Origin: Puniceibacterium sp. IMCC21224
GTDB lineage: Bacteria; Pseudomonadota; Alphaproteobacteria; Rhodobacterales; Rhodobacteraceae
Length of the DNA: 64,000 nucleotides
Direction of reading: 5' to 3'
Assembly (NCBI RefSeq): GCF_001038505.1
Contig: NZ_LDPY01000001.1
Span: forward strand, 2,170,001-2,234,000
Shown: positions 16,617 to 25,889 of the stretch, piece by piece
Numbering within the stretch: the stretch's first letter is position 1
How the letters are laid out: the number at the start of each line of letters is the position of its first letter
Program-made: the position numbers and the translations under genes
Notes under the pieces: generated by a model
Told to the model about the DNA's origin: nothing
What the model saw: only the letters and a program-made list of their open reading frames with translations
Databases searched by the model: none

Positions 16617-19364
16617 ATGACCATCATCGTCGGACAAGACACCGCCAAGACGCGCAAAACAATTACCGTCAACGGCAAGTCGCTGAACTACTACTCCATT
16701 CCCGCAGCCCAGGCCGCCGGCCTTGGCGATTTCTCGAAATTGCCCGCCGCGCTGAAAGTCGTGCTGGAAAACATGCTGCGCTTCGAAGACGGCAAGACCG
16801 TCACCGTTGATGACATCAAGGCCTTTGCCGAATGGGGCGCCAAGGGCGGCAAGAACCCGCGCGAGATCGCCTATCGTCCGGCCCGCGTTCTGCTACAGGA
16901 TTTCACCGGCGTGCCGGCGGTTGTCGACCTTGCCGCGATGCGCGACGCGATCATCAGCCTCGGCGGCGACCCGGACAAGATCAATCCGCTGAACCCGGTT
17001 GATCTGGTCATCGACCACTCGGTCATGATCGACGAATTTGGCAATCCTCGTGCATTCCAGATGAACGTGGACCGTGAATACGAGCGCAACATGGAGCGCT
17101 ACACCTTCCTCAAGTGGGGCCAGTCGGCGTTTAACAACTTCCGCGTTGTACCGCCGGGAACCGGTATCTGCCACCAGGTGAACCTGGAATACCTCAGCCA
17201 GACGGTCTGGACTGACACGGATCAGAACGGTGAGATGGTCGCCTATCCCGATACGCTGGTTGGCACCGACAGCCACACCACCATGGTCAACGGTGCCGCC
17301 GTTCTGGGCTGGGGTGTTGGCGGGATCGAAGCCGAAGCCGCGATGCTGGGTCAGCCGATCTCCATGCTGATCCCCGAGGTTGTCGGCTTTGAACTGACTG
17401 GCAGGATGCTCGAAGGCACCACCGGCACCGACCTCGTGCTCAAGGTTGTCGAGATGTTGCGCGCCAAAGGTGTGGTCAGCAAGTTCGTCGAATTCTACGG
17501 CGAAGGTCTGGACCATCTGCCGCTGGCGGACCGTGCGACCATCGCCAACATGGCGCCCGAATACGGCGCGACCTGTGGCTTCTTCCCGATCGACAACGAG
17601 ACGCTGCGCTATCTGCGCAACACTGGTCGCGACGAAGACCGCGTCGCCCTGGTCGAAGCCTATGCCCGCGAGAACGGGTTCTGGCGCGGTGCCGATTACG
17701 CGCCGATCTACACCGACACGCTGACCCTCGACATGACGACAATCGTGCCGGCCATCTCGGGCCCCAAGCGCCCGCAGGACTATACCACGCTGGACATGGC
17801 CGCACCGGCCTTCCTTGACGTCGTCAATGAATACCGTGGTGTCGACACCACTGCCCCGGCCGAAGACATGGCCGCCGAAGGACCCGCGACCGCAGCCAAG
17901 ATGGATCCGCGCAAGTCGGTCAAGGTCAAGGGCGAGGATTACAGCATCCGCGACGGATCTGTGGTGATCGCCTCGATCACCTCCTGCACCAACACCTCGA
18001 ACCCTTATGTGATGATCGGCGCCGGTCTCGTCGCCCGCAAGGCACGTGCCCTTGGCCTGACGCGCAAACCCTGGGTCAAGACGTCACTGGCACCCGGTTC
18101 GCAGGTTGTGTCAGCTTATCTTGAGGCTGCTGGGCTTCAAGAGGACCTCGACGCGCTCGGCTTTAACCTTGTGGGTTATGGCTGCACCACCTGCATCGGC
18201 AACTCCGGTCCGATTCAGGCCGAACTCACCGAGGCAATTTCCGAAGGTGACCTGATCGCCACCGCTGTGCTGTCGGGCAACCGCAACTTTGAGGGCCGGA
18301 TTTCCCCCGACGTGCGTGCCAACTACCTTGCCTCACCGCCGCTGGTTGTGGCCTACGCCATCGCCGGTGACATGAATATCAACCTCACCACCGACCCGCT
18401 GGGCGAGGACAAGGACGGCAACCCGGTCTATCTCAAGGATATCTGGCCCACCACGCAAGAGGTTGCCGAAACCGTCGAGGCCACTGTGACCCGCGCCGCG
18501 TTCCTGTCGAAATATGCCGACGTGTTCAAAGGCGACGAAAAGTGGCAGGGTGTCAAAACCACCGATGCCAAGACCTATGACTGGCCGGTGTCGTCGACCT
18601 ATGTTCAGAACCCGCCCTATTTCCAGGGCATGGGGACCGAGCCGGGCACGATCTCGAACATCGTGGATGCCCGTGTGCTGGCCATCCTTGGCGACATGAT
18701 CACCACTGACCACATCTCGCCCGCGGGATCGTTCAAAGACACCACCCCGGCCGGCAAGTACCTGATTGAACGCCAGGTGCCGCAGCGCGAATTCAACTCC
18801 TACGGATCGCGCCGGGGCAACCACGAGATCATGATGCGTGGCACCTTTGCCAACATCCGCATCAAGAACGAGATGCTGGATGGCGTCGAAGGTGGTTACA
18901 CCAAGGGCCCCGATGGCGATCAGGCCGCGATCTTTGACGCTGCCATGGCCTATCAAGAGGCGGGCACTCCGCTGGTGATCTTTGGTGGAGAGCAGTACGG
19001 CGCAGGATCGTCGCGTGACTGGGCAGCCAAGGGCACAGCCCTGCTGGGCGTCAAGGCCGTGGTCGCCGAAAGCTTTGAGCGTATCCATCGCTCCAACCTG
19101 GTTGGTATGGGTGTGATCCCGTTCGAATTCACCAATGGCGACACCCGGAAATCGCTGGGCCTGACCGGGGATGAGACTGTGTCAATCTCGGGTCTCGATA
19201 CGATACAGCCGTTGCAGGTTGTGCCCTGCACCATCACCTTTGCTGATGGCACGGTGAAAGAGATCCAGATCAAGTGCCGGATCGATACGGCGATCGAGAT
19301 CGAATACATCGAACACGGCGGCGTGCTGCATTACGTGCTGCGCAATCTGGCCAAAGCGGCCTGA
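16617..19364 (+). CDS. acnA: Aconitate hydratase A
   Basis: This 915-residue [4Fe-4S] enzyme converts citrate to isocitrate through cis-aconitate in the TCA cycle. Cluster-ligand cysteines lie in ITSCTNTSNP and in GYGCTTCIGNSG. The swivel domain near the C-terminus holds GSSRDWAAKG and ESFERIHRSNLVGMGV, with active-site arginine and serine residues. Length is typical of AcnA. The ATG has a GAGGAAGG ribosome-binding site. The gene stands alone, with a palindromic operator candidate upstream and a strong terminator downstream, so it is probably monocistronic. Confidence 0.97.
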   Translation: MTIIVGQDTAKTRKTITVNGKSLNYYSIPAAQAAGLGDFSKLPAALKVVLENMLRFEDGKTVTVDDIKAFAEWGAKGGKNPREIAYRPARVLLQDFTGVPAVVDLAAMRDAIISLGGDPDKINPLNPVDLVIDHSVMIDEFGNPRAFQMNVDREYERNMERYTFLKWGQSAFNNFRVVPPGTGICHQVNLEYLSQTVWTDTDQNGEMVAYPDTLVGTDSHTTMVNGAAVLGWGVGGIEAEAAMLGQPISMLIPEVVGFELTGRMLEGTTGTDLVLKVVEMLRAKGVVSKFVEFYGEGLDHLPLADRATIANMAPEYGATCGFFPIDNETLRYLRNTGRDEDRVALVEAYARENGFWRGADYAPIYTDTLTLDMTTIVPAISGPKRPQDYTTLDMAAPAFLDVVNEYRGVDTTAPAEDMAAEGPATAAKMDPRKSVKVKGEDYSIRDGSVVIASITSCTNTSNPYVMIGAGLVARKARALGLTRKPWVKTSLAPGSQVVSAYLEAAGLQEDLDALGFNLVGYGCTTCIGNSGPIQAELTEAISEGDLIATAVLSGNRNFEGRISPDVRANYLASPPLVVAYAIAGDMNINLTTDPLGEDKDGNPVYLKDIWPTTQEVAETVEATVTRAAFLSKYADVFKGDEKWQGVKTTDAKTYDWPVSSTYVQNPPYFQGMGTEPGTISNIVDARVLAILGDMITTDHISPAGSFKDTTPAGKYLIERQVPQREFNSYGSRRGNHEIMMRGTFANIRIKNEMLDGVEGGYTKGPDGDQAAIFDAAMAYQEAGTPLVIFGGEQYGAGSSRDWAAKGTALLGVKAVVAESFERIHRSNLVGMGVIPFEFTNGDTRKSLGLTGDETVSISGLDTIQPLQVVPCTITFADGTVKEIQIKCRIDTAIEIEYIEHGGVLHYVLRNLAKAA

Positions 19365-19390
19365 TCCACGCTGCGACGACATCGAAAGAA

Positions 19391-19419
19391 AGGGCCCCGG
19401 TTTTGCCGGGGCCCTTTTT
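19391..19419. terminator. Rho-independent terminator after acnA
   Basis: AGGGCCCCGG, a TTTT loop and a complementary GCCGGGGCCC form a strong GC stem that is followed by TTTTT. It lies 27 bp past the acnA stop and before the convergent GST gene. This is the clearest intrinsic terminator in the window. Confidence 0.9.
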
Positions 19420-19448
19420 GCTGGATGGCGACGCGTTCTATGCATCGC

Positions 19449-20060
19449 TCAGGCGTCAGCCGTCATTCGCGCTTCTTCCTGCGCGGCCAAGGCCGCTGAT
19501 GGATGCGCGCCGCAGCGTGCCACCCAGTCGCGGATGGATTGCGCTGCGGGCATGAATTCGGGAAACCACACAAACGGCGACGCCATCAGTAAATCTGCGG
19601 CACTGTAATCGTCTCCCAGCAAAAAGGGCTGATCGGTGAGTGCGGCACTCAACTCGGCCTCCATCTCGGGGCGACCGCGAAAGGTGCTCTGCATTGCCGG
19701 GTGGTCTGCAACGCCAGCAGCCTCAGAGATCAATACCGGCTCGACCACATTGCCGTAATAGGCCAGCCAGCGCAGATACGACGCGCGCCCCGCCGCACCG
19801 ACGTCGCGCCCCAGATCCGAGCGAAAATGATCCGTCAGGAACAACACAATCGCATTTCGTTCGCGCAGCATTTCCTTTCCGACCATCAGCGTGGGAACCT
19901 TGCCCTCGGGATGCGGGTTCGCGGAATCCGCCGCGCCGGTCCCATCCGATCGCCGCAGACCGACGACACGCACATCAACGGCATCGCGTTTTCCCATCGC
20001 GTGCAGCAGGGCAAGCACCCCGGTCGACCGCGTATTGGGCGCATGGAATAGTGTAAGCAT
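19449..20060 (-). CDS. Glutathione S-transferase family protein
   Basis: This 203-residue protein has a GST layout. The N-terminal thioredoxin-like domain (MLTLFHAPNTRSTGVLALL, then NPHPEGKVPTLMV and RERNAIVLFL) is followed by an all-helical C-terminal domain with FLLGDDYSAADLLMASPFVW, a canonical GST C-domain motif. The serine/threonine around residues 11-14 could activate glutathione, but the substrate is unknown. The ATG at 20060 is preferred because AAAGGAGA lies about 6 nt upstream; an upstream in-frame ATG lacks this. It converges with acnA across the terminator. Confidence 0.87.
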   Translation of the reverse strand: MLTLFHAPNTRSTGVLALLHAMGKRDAVDVRVVGLRRSDGTGAADSANPHPEGKVPTLMVGKEMLRERNAIVLFLTDHFRSDLGRDVGAAGRASYLRWLAYYGNVVEPVLISEAAGVADHPAMQSTFRGRPEMEAELSAALTDQPFLLGDDYSAADLLMASPFVWFPEFMPAAQSIRDWVARCGAHPSAALAAQEEARMTADA

Positions 20061-20252
20061 CTGTGTCTCCTTTGACTTACGACACCCACGCAATAGCCCG
20101 CCCTCCTGACAGAAATCGTCAGCAGTCCACCCGCCCGAACAGAGGGCCGTGATCCCACTGGCGGCTTTCTGCCGCTCCCGAACCCGTGATCGGACAAATC
20201 GGCCGACTCCGGTTTATCTCTGTCGCAACACTCCCACCTAGAGGAGGCAACT

Positions 20253-20393
20253 GTGAGGCACGAGACCATGAAACTTATCACAATCCTTCAGGCAATTGCA
20301 TTGGCCATGCTCATGGTGGCGGGGGCCTATGCGTCTGCGCGCGCACCGCAAGCCTGCCCCTCGGTCGATGCCGTGGCCCAATGCGAATTATGA
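20253..20393 (+). CDS. Small secreted or membrane peptide
   Basis: This short gene of 46 codons encodes a positively charged start, a hydrophobic core (LITILQAIALAMLMVAGAYA) and a short tail with two cysteines ending CPSVDAVAQCEL. A perfect GAGGAGG sits 5 nt before the GTG at 20253; an in-frame ATG at 20268 is the alternative start. The layout fits a cleaved signal peptide leaving a mature peptide of about 18-22 residues, or a single-pass membrane peptide. No family is recognised. The neighbour upstream is divergent. Confidence 0.55.
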   Translation: MRHETMKLITILQAIALAMLMVAGAYASARAPQACPSVDAVAQCEL

Positions 20394-20812
20394 TTCACTG
20401 ATTCTGCCGGGGCGCGGCCGACGGCGCCCGGGCTTGAACGCCGGGTTCCCGGACAAACGGGGGTGACGTAAATCCGACCCTGCGGACAGAGTTCTAGACT
20501 TCAAGATAGCGCCGATTCAGTCCAAGTATAGCCCGAAGAGGTTGAGCCTTGCGACAAGGCTGGCCTGCAATCGGACTGAAAGCTCCCCGAGCCCGGGCTG
20601 GCCTACCCCGTACAGACGCACCTGATAGCACAACAGGTCGAGACGCTGAACCATCAGATCCGGGCCGTGTCGGTCTTTACGCGGTATTCGGGGTCGGTTT
20701 TCCAACCCAATTGGCGTTCCCACGCGCGGGATCAGCCATCCGCGATGTGTTGGAGGATCGTTTTGGCGCCACCGGCCAAACCTAGCGGTTGAAGAGGTTC
20801 GCTGCCCCCCGC
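20394..20812. other. Intergenic region with a possible gene remnant
   Basis: No intact gene is supported in these 419 bases. The first part is GC-rich with no clear terminator. From 20580 to 20792 one plus-strand frame stays open for 70 codons, ending with a TGA, and reads like the end of a real protein (see the separate entry). The opposite strand also has an open stretch, judged a shadow. Confidence 0.5.
20580..20792 (+). pseudogene. Possible 3' remnant of an unidentified gene
   Basis: The frame contains AQQVETLNHQIRAV and then VFTRYSGSVFQPNW, which have the composition of a folded protein rather than random GC-rich sequence. A TGA directly precedes the open stretch and there is no start or ribosome-binding site. 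I could not assign a family. If real, it is the tail of a degraded gene trapped between the small peptide gene and ccmG. Confidence 0.3.
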
Positions 20813-21352
20813 TTAGTCGGCCTGTGCTGCGGTCAATGCGGGCAGAAACCGCTGTTCATAGTCGCTGCCGACCAGCGGCCCTGCAAAGCGGAACAGCACC
20901 ACACCGTCACCATCGACAATGAACGTCTCGGGCGGCGCGGTCACGCCCCATTCGATTGCCGTGCGGCCCTGCGGATCAAACGCCACCGCAGAAAACGGAT
21001 TGCCGTCATCATCAAGGTAGCTTTCAGCCGTTCCCGCCTGATCCTTAAAGTTCACACCGATGATCGGAATACCCTGCCCCGCCATTTCCAGCAGCTTGGG
21101 ATGCTCGGCCCGGCAGGGCGGGCACCAGCTGGCCCAAAAGTTGATCAGCGTCACCTGCCCCGTGTGCAACATTCCCGGTTCCAGTCCGGGATAGTCCGCC
21201 AGCCGCTTTTCAGTGATCGCAGGCGCAGGCAGTCCCACCCGGGTCGAGGGCAGCCCCTGGGGGTCGTCGCGGTACATGCCCACGTAAGCCAGCGCGGCAA
21301 AGGCTGCAAAGATCAGCGGCGGCGCAATCATCAGCGGTGAAATCTTAGCCAT
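20813..21352 (-). CDS. ccmG: Thiol:disulfide interchange protein CcmG (DsbE)
   Basis: CcmG is a membrane-tethered thioredoxin that keeps apocytochrome c cysteines reduced for haem attachment. The 179-residue product has an N-terminal membrane anchor (about residues 7-25) and the WCPPC active site, Cys77 and Cys80, in NFWASWCPPCRAEH. The cis-proline region APPETFIVDGDG is also present. Its start overlaps the ccmD stop by 8 bp, and it is the last gene of ccmA-B-C-D-G. The order matches other Rhodobacterales. Confidence 0.95.
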   Translation of the reverse strand: MAKISPLMIAPPLIFAAFAALAYVGMYRDDPQGLPSTRVGLPAPAITEKRLADYPGLEPGMLHTGQVTLINFWASWCPPCRAEHPKLLEMAGQGIPIIGVNFKDQAGTAESYLDDDGNPFSAVAFDPQGRTAIEWGVTAPPETFIVDGDGVVLFRFAGPLVGSDYEQRFLPALTAAQAD

Positions 21353-21509
21353 TTCTGCGTCCTTTCAGCACCCGTGCCTCAACCTTGTCCAGCTCGGCGC
21401 GGATCTTGCGGGCACGCCACAGGCTAAGCGACACCAGCACAACGATCAGCCCCAGCGCCACCGCGTAAGACGACAGCACCGCGCCTGCATATTTCCCGAG
21501 TTCCGGCAT
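21345..21509 (-). CDS. ccmD: Haem exporter protein CcmD
   Basis: CcmD is a tiny single-pass membrane protein that binds CcmC and CcmE and helps release holo-CcmE from the CcmABCD complex. The 54-residue product reads MPELGKYAGAVLSSYAV, then a hydrophobic segment (about residues 12-30), then a basic cytoplasmic tail containing RARKIRAELDKVEARVLKG. Its ATG overlaps the ccmC stop by one base and its end overlaps the ccmG start by 8 bp. Assignment rests on size, topology and position. Confidence 0.88.
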   Translation of the reverse strand: MPELGKYAGAVLSSYAVALGLIVVLVSLSLWRARKIRAELDKVEARVLKGRRNG

Positions 21510-22237
21510 TATCCCTGACGCTCCCGTGCCAGTAGCGCGCGCGTGCGTCGCGCCCTGATTTCAGTCTGGGTACGCAGGAACACCAACGCCAAAAACAGCA
21601 GGACAAAACCGCCAATACAGACCAGCAGCGGCAGCCAGAACACGTCTGCCACGTTCTCTTCCTTGTCCAGACTTAGTGATGCCCCCTGATGCAGGCCCTG
21701 ATTCCAGAAATTTACCGCGTAGCGACTAAGTAAGGCAAAGACTGATCCGACCAGGCACAGGATCGCGGTAAGGTCGGCGGCCGTATCGTCATCTTCGATC
21801 GCCTCCCACAGGGCGATGTAGCCGAGATAGAACAGAAACAGGATCAGGAACGAGGTCAGGCGCGGATCCCACGCCCACCAGGTGCCCCACATCGGCTGAC
21901 CCCAGATCGCGCCGGTGGCCAGGGCAATCACTGTCATCACAGCACCAACCGGCGCCGCCGCGCGGGCCGCCAGCGCGCTGACGTGGTGTCGGCGCACAAC
22001 CCAGATGACAGAGGCGACCAGCATCATCAGCCAGGCATTGATCGCCATAAGTGCCGAGGGAACGTGCAGATAGATGATTTTGACCGTCGATCCCTGCCGG
22101 TAATCGTCAGGCGTAAAGAAGAAACCCCAGATCAGTCCGACAACCAGACACAGCACCGCCAGCACCGAAATCCACGGCAAAACGATGTCCGTGGTACGGA
22201 TGAATCTGACCGGATTTGCATATTCCCACAACGACAT
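21509..22237 (-). CDS. ccmC: Haem transporter/lyase subunit CcmC
   Basis: This 242-residue six-TM protein delivers haem to the chaperone CcmE in the periplasm. The tryptophan-rich WWD motif reads WGTWWAWDPRLTSF, and flanking histidines expected to bind haem are visible (YLHVPSALMA and NQGLHQGASLS). It belongs to the same family as CcmF and is separated from ccmB by 60 bp. In the CcmABCD complex it handles haem, while CcmAB provide ATP-driven release. Confidence 0.95.
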   Translation of the reverse strand: MSLWEYANPVRFIRTTDIVLPWISVLAVLCLVVGLIWGFFFTPDDYRQGSTVKIIYLHVPSALMAINAWLMMLVASVIWVVRRHHVSALAARAAAPVGAVMTVIALATGAIWGQPMWGTWWAWDPRLTSFLILFLFYLGYIALWEAIEDDDTAADLTAILCLVGSVFALLSRYAVNFWNQGLHQGASLSLDKEENVADVFWLPLLVCIGGFVLLFLALVFLRTQTEIRARRTRALLARERQG

Positions 22238-22297
22238 GGCGCTTCCTATCCTGCTCCCCTTACGGGTTCAATTCACAACTACGCTTGGGCGATCCGG

Positions 22298-22954
22298 TCA
22301 TCGCAAATTGATCCGCAGCACGACGGCAGAGGCAAAGGGCAACAACGCCATCGCGCCAAAGCTGATACCCCCCAGCATCGCCAGCGGAGTGGCGACGGCC
22401 AGTCCTTCGGCGCCGCGCCGCGCGACCTCGGCGCCAAAGATCAGCGTCGGCACATAGAGCGGCAGCACCAGCAGTGATAGCAGCAGCCCGCCGCGTTTGA
22501 TTCCCACCGTCAGCGCCGCGCCAAAGGTGCCGATCACTGACAGCGCCGGCGTACCAAGCGCCAGTGACAGCACCAGCCAGAGATAGCCTGACGGTGGTAA
22601 ATTCAACAACACCCCGAGGGCCGGGGCCGCCAGCACCAGCGGCAACCCGGTGGTGATCCAGTGGGCCAGCGCCTTGACGCTCACCACGGCTTCCATCGGC
22701 AATGGGGCGGTGGCCAGCAGATCCAGCGACCCATCCTCCCAATCCAGTGCCAGAATCCGATCCAGTGACAGCAGGCAGGCCAACAACGCCCCGATCCACA
22801 GCACACCGGGCGCGATCCGCGACAGCAGGGCCGCGTCCGGGCCGACACCAAACGGCACCATCACCGTCACGATCAGGAAAAACGCAAGGCCCAGGCCAAA
22901 CCCGCCCCCTGCCCGCAACGCCAGCCGCAGATCGCGCAGCAACAACGCAATCAC
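22298..22954 (-). CDS. ccmB: Haem exporter permease CcmB
   Basis: This is the membrane subunit of the CcmAB ABC transporter that drives release of haem-loaded CcmE from CcmC. The 218-residue product has six hydrophobic segments; [21 protein letters not shown] is typical of the family. The start is the GTG at 22954, inside the ccmA stop (GTGA, 4-bp overlap), which yields the usual family length. An in-frame ATG farther upstream would overlap ccmA more deeply. Confidence 0.93.
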   Translation of the reverse strand: MIALLLRDLRLALRAGGGFGLGLAFFLIVTVMVPFGVGPDAALLSRIAPGVLWIGALLACLLSLDRILALDWEDGSLDLLATAPLPMEAVVSVKALAHWITTGLPLVLAAPALGVLLNLPPSGYLWLVLSLALGTPALSVIGTFGAALTVGIKRGGLLLSLLVLPLYVPTLIFGAEVARRGAEGLAVATPLAMLGGISFGAMALLPFASAVVLRINLR

Positions 22955-23565
22955 AAAAAGGCCTCGTCTGCTGATGCCATGACGCAACGCGCCCGGAAAG
23001 GCGTCAGGTCCAGTGTGTCGGCCTCGGCCAGGCCCAGATCAATATGTGTCGCCATAAGGGCCGATCCGCCCGTCGCAAGATGACGCCGCACCGCTGCGGC
23101 GAACAGATCGACCGACGCGGCATCCAGCGACACGGTTGGCTCGTCCAGAATCCAAATTCGTGCGCCACTGACCATCATCCGCGCCAGCCCCAGCCGCCGC
23201 TTTTGCCCCGCAGACAGTGTCCCCGCAAGCCGATCCTGCAAGTCCTGAAGATCAAACGCCACGAGCGCATCGTCGATGCCGCTGGTCCCGAACACGCTGG
23301 CCCAGAAGGCCAGGTTCTCGGCAACACTCAGCATCGCCTTGAGCCCGTCCGCATGACCGCCATAAGCCAGAGATTCGCCTGCGCACGCGACCTTACCGGC
23401 GAAGGGCGGCTGCAACCCGGCCACGGTACGCAGCATCGTGGTCTTACCGACGCCGTTAGGCCCACGCAGCACCAATGCCCGCCCGGACACCAGACCAAAG
23501 CTGACGCCCTCAAGCACAGTCACCCCGCCGCGCGCTACTGCCAGATCCACAACCCTCAACATCAT
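22951..23565 (-). CDS. ccmA: Haem exporter ATP-binding protein CcmA
   Basis: This is the ABC ATPase of the CcmAB transporter. Walker A is GPNGVGKTT at residues 35-43, the signature motif appears as [14 protein letters not shown], and Walker B as IWILDEP. It is about 204 residues, normal for CcmA. The start is either the ATG at 23565 or the directly following ATG; an earlier in-frame start would add a cysteine/alanine-rich leader that is not conserved. It is the first gene of ccmA-B-C-D-G. No good ribosome-binding site is visible. Confidence 0.93.
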   Translation of the reverse strand: MMLRVVDLAVARGGVTVLEGVSFGLVSGRALVLRGPNGVGKTTMLRTVAGLQPPFAGKVACAGESLAYGGHADGLKAMLSVAENLAFWASVFGTSGIDDALVAFDLQDLQDRLAGTLSAGQKRRLGLARMMVSGARIWILDEPTVSLDAASVDLFAAAVRRHLATGGSALMATHIDLGLAEADTLDLTPFRARCVMASADEAFL

Positions 23566-23751
23566 GGGCCATGACTTAGCCCAAGCGCCCGCAGCACAAA
23601 AGCTGCAATACGCCGCACAGCCCCCTGCTGCCCGCAAAGCTTAGGTAAGTCTGATCAAAGTTCGCAGGGATGTAGGGGACACCGCGTCCCTCAATCGCTT
23701 CAGGAACAAGCCACCAAGAGGCAATGCGCCGACGCACCAATGCCGGATGGC

Positions 23752-24105
23752 TCAGACCGGCAACACGGCAAGCGCCACGCGCCGCCCCTCGGACAGCAGC
23801 ACATTGTATGTCCGGCAGGCCGAAGGCGAATTCATCACTTCGACACCCAGACCCGCCGCATCCAGCAAGTTGCGCAAGGCAGGCGGCAGATGCGTGATCT
23901 CGCTGCCAGTGCCTAAGAAAAGGACATCAACCTGACCGACAAAGCTGAGCAATGTCGCGCTGTCGTCGAATCCCCCCCAGGGTTCGACGCCGCGACCCGA
24001 CAGGCACAGCGGTCCATTGACGGCCCGGCCTCCGATGCGAAAGAACCCAGGACCGTAGGCTTCGACCGGCACGGCATCGCTGTATATCACTTCATTGAGG
24101 CGCAT
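23752..24105 (-). CDS. Mth938-like domain (DUF498/NDUFAF3 type) protein
   Basis: This 117-residue protein has the Mth938-like fold signature. It begins with a YGPGFFRIGG segment and continues VDVLFLGTGSEITHLPPAL, then EVMNSPSACRTYNVLLSEGRRVALAVL. Human NDUFAF3 of this family assists complex I assembly; the bacterial role is not established. The start at 24105 has GAGAGG about 5 nt upstream. It lies between the TauE permease and ccmA, in a neighbourhood close to secDF that recurs in Rhodobacterales. Confidence 0.85.
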   Translation of the reverse strand: MRLNEVIYSDAVPVEAYGPGFFRIGGRAVNGPLCLSGRGVEPWGGFDDSATLLSFVGQVDVLFLGTGSEITHLPPALRNLLDAAGLGVEVMNSPSACRTYNVLLSEGRRVALAVLPV

Positions 24106-24130
24106 TGTGACCTCTCCCATTTGTGATCGT

Positions 24131-24889
24131 TCAGTCCCAGATCGGCAATCCGAACACTATTGATACACCAATTAGCACATATGCTGCAGTGCAGTATAGT
24201 GCTTCCCTCTCTGGTTGAAACAGCGCCTGACCTACTCTCGTTCCGAGGCCATACGGCACCAGCATGATCAGCCCCAACCACAGAGCAGAGCCTGTCAGCA
24301 GGCCCTGAATCGCCAAAAGCGGCAACAACAACAGACTGGTGATGGTCAGAAAGACCAACGCCGTCGCGCGCGACGTTGCGACCGAATCGCTGCCTGCCAG
24401 TTGAAACAGCACCATCACCGGCCCCATCAGCCCGGTTGATCCGCCGACAAATCCCGTGGCCAGACCAACAGCGGCGCGCGTTCGCGCCCGTGGTACGGTA
24501 CGATAGCGCCAGCCACCGATCAGCGCCGCCAGTGTGATCCCGGTAATCCCGACGACTCCCCAGCGCAGCAGATCTATATCGGCGGTGCGCAACACCCAGA
24601 TCCCGGCCGACGCGCTGAACGTGGCGCAGACCACCATCAGCGCCACACCGCGCCGTTCCACCTGTGGCCAGGCGCGCGGCAGTACGGTGAACAGTGATGA
24701 CAAGGCCGAGACCGAAAAGGCGGCCACCGCGACCTCCATCGGCAGCAGTCGCGTGGCGAACGGCATATAGATCAGCGCCGCGCCAAAACCAACAAAGCCG
24801 TAGACCAGGCCAGCGGCAAACACCACTATCGCCAACCAGGGCAGCCCCGGGATCGCGAGTGACTGAACCATCAGATCAGGCATTCCCAA
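24131..24889 (-). CDS. Sulfite exporter TauE/SafE family permease
   Basis: This 252-residue polytopic protein (about eight hydrophobic segments) belongs to the TauE/SafE family of anion exporters. Repeated glycine-rich helices are visible: GFVGFGAALIYMPF near the N-terminus and GFVGGSTGLMGPVMVL in the second half, the internal duplication expected of the family. The substrate may be sulfite, sulfoacetate or another organosulfur anion, but cannot be read from sequence. It begins 17 bp after secF and precedes the Mth938-domain gene, all on the minus strand. Confidence 0.85.
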   Translation of the reverse strand: MGMPDLMVQSLAIPGLPWLAIVVFAAGLVYGFVGFGAALIYMPFATRLLPMEVAVAAFSVSALSSLFTVLPRAWPQVERRGVALMVVCATFSASAGIWVLRTADIDLLRWGVVGITGITLAALIGGWRYRTVPRARTRAAVGLATGFVGGSTGLMGPVMVLFQLAGSDSVATSRATALVFLTITSLLLLPLLAIQGLLTGSALWLGLIMLVPYGLGTRVGQALFQPEREALYCTAAYVLIGVSIVFGLPIWD

Positions 24890-24906
24890 CGGCCCGAACC
24901 GCCGGA

Positions 24907-25875
24907 TCAGGCATCAATATCCGCAAATTGGGTGCCCGATTTGGCGTCGGTCTTGGTCCAGTCCCGCTTGACCCCAAGGTAGAGCAGGATCGCAGAAGCG
25001 ACAAAGATCGACGAATAAGTGCCCACAAGAATGCCCCACATCATCGCAAACACAAAGCCACGGATCACGTCACCGCCCAGTACAAACATCGCCACCAACG
25101 CAAGCATCGTGGTCAGCGAAGTCATGATGGTCCGGCTCAGCGTTTCGTTGATCGAAGTGTTGAGCACCTCTTTCAGCGGCATCTTTTTGTATTTGATCAG
25201 GTTCTCGCGCACCCGGTCGAACACGACGACAGTATCATTCAACGAATAGCCGACAATCGTCAGCAGCGCTGCGATGATGGCGAGGTCAAAGCGTATCTGA
25301 AGTTCGGAAAACACACCGATGGTCAGCAGAACATCATGCACCAGCGCCAGAACCGCGCCTGCCGCGAACTGCCATTCAAAGCGCAGCCAGATGTATATCA
25401 GCACCGCGCCGATGGCGAGAACCACGGCGATCACAGCGGTTTGGATCAACTCTCCTGACACTTTTGGGCCGACGGATTCGACCGATTCAAAGCTGATGTC
25501 CGGCACAGTCGCCGCCAGCGCTGACTCGACATCTGCGATCAGTTCGGCCGTCACCGCCTCTTGATCGTCCTGCGCCTGAATGCGGATCATCGCCACGTTG
25601 CGATCGGCGGCAAAACTGGGATCAAAGACCTCGGTTATGGTGATATCACCCAACCCGAGTGGCGAGATCGCATCGCGGTAAGCGCCGACATCGACGCTTT
25701 GAGTGCTCGATGTGCGGATCGTGGTCCCACCGCGAAAGTCGATACCGTAGTTAAGGCCTTGCACCATGAACGAGGCAAAGGCCACAATCATCATCACACC
25801 GGAAATACCCAGCCACAGTTTCCAGCGGCCAAAGAAATCCACGTTGGTATTATCGGGAACCAGTCGCATGCGCAT
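24907..25875 (-). CDS. secF: Protein translocase subunit SecF
   Basis: SecF pairs with SecD to use the proton gradient to pull preproteins through SecYEG. The 322-residue product shows one N-terminal TM, the periplasmic domain, then five C-terminal TMs. Diagnostic motifs are GLNYGIDFRGGTTI near residue 40 and SLNDTVVVFDRVREN in the membrane part, with TTMLALVAMFVLGG following. It lies 14 bp after secD. The two N-terminal methionines (25875, 25869) leave the exact start open by two codons. Confidence 0.96.
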   Translation of the reverse strand: MRMRLVPDNTNVDFFGRWKLWLGISGVMMIVAFASFMVQGLNYGIDFRGGTTIRTSSTQSVDVGAYRDAISPLGLGDITITEVFDPSFAADRNVAMIRIQAQDDQEAVTAELIADVESALAATVPDISFESVESVGPKVSGELIQTAVIAVVLAIGAVLIYIWLRFEWQFAAGAVLALVHDVLLTIGVFSELQIRFDLAIIAALLTIVGYSLNDTVVVFDRVRENLIKYKKMPLKEVLNTSINETLSRTIMTSLTTMLALVAMFVLGGDVIRGFVFAMMWGILVGTYSSIFVASAILLYLGVKRDWTKTDAKSGTQFADIDA

Positions 25876-25889
25876 CAGAGTGCCGCCTT

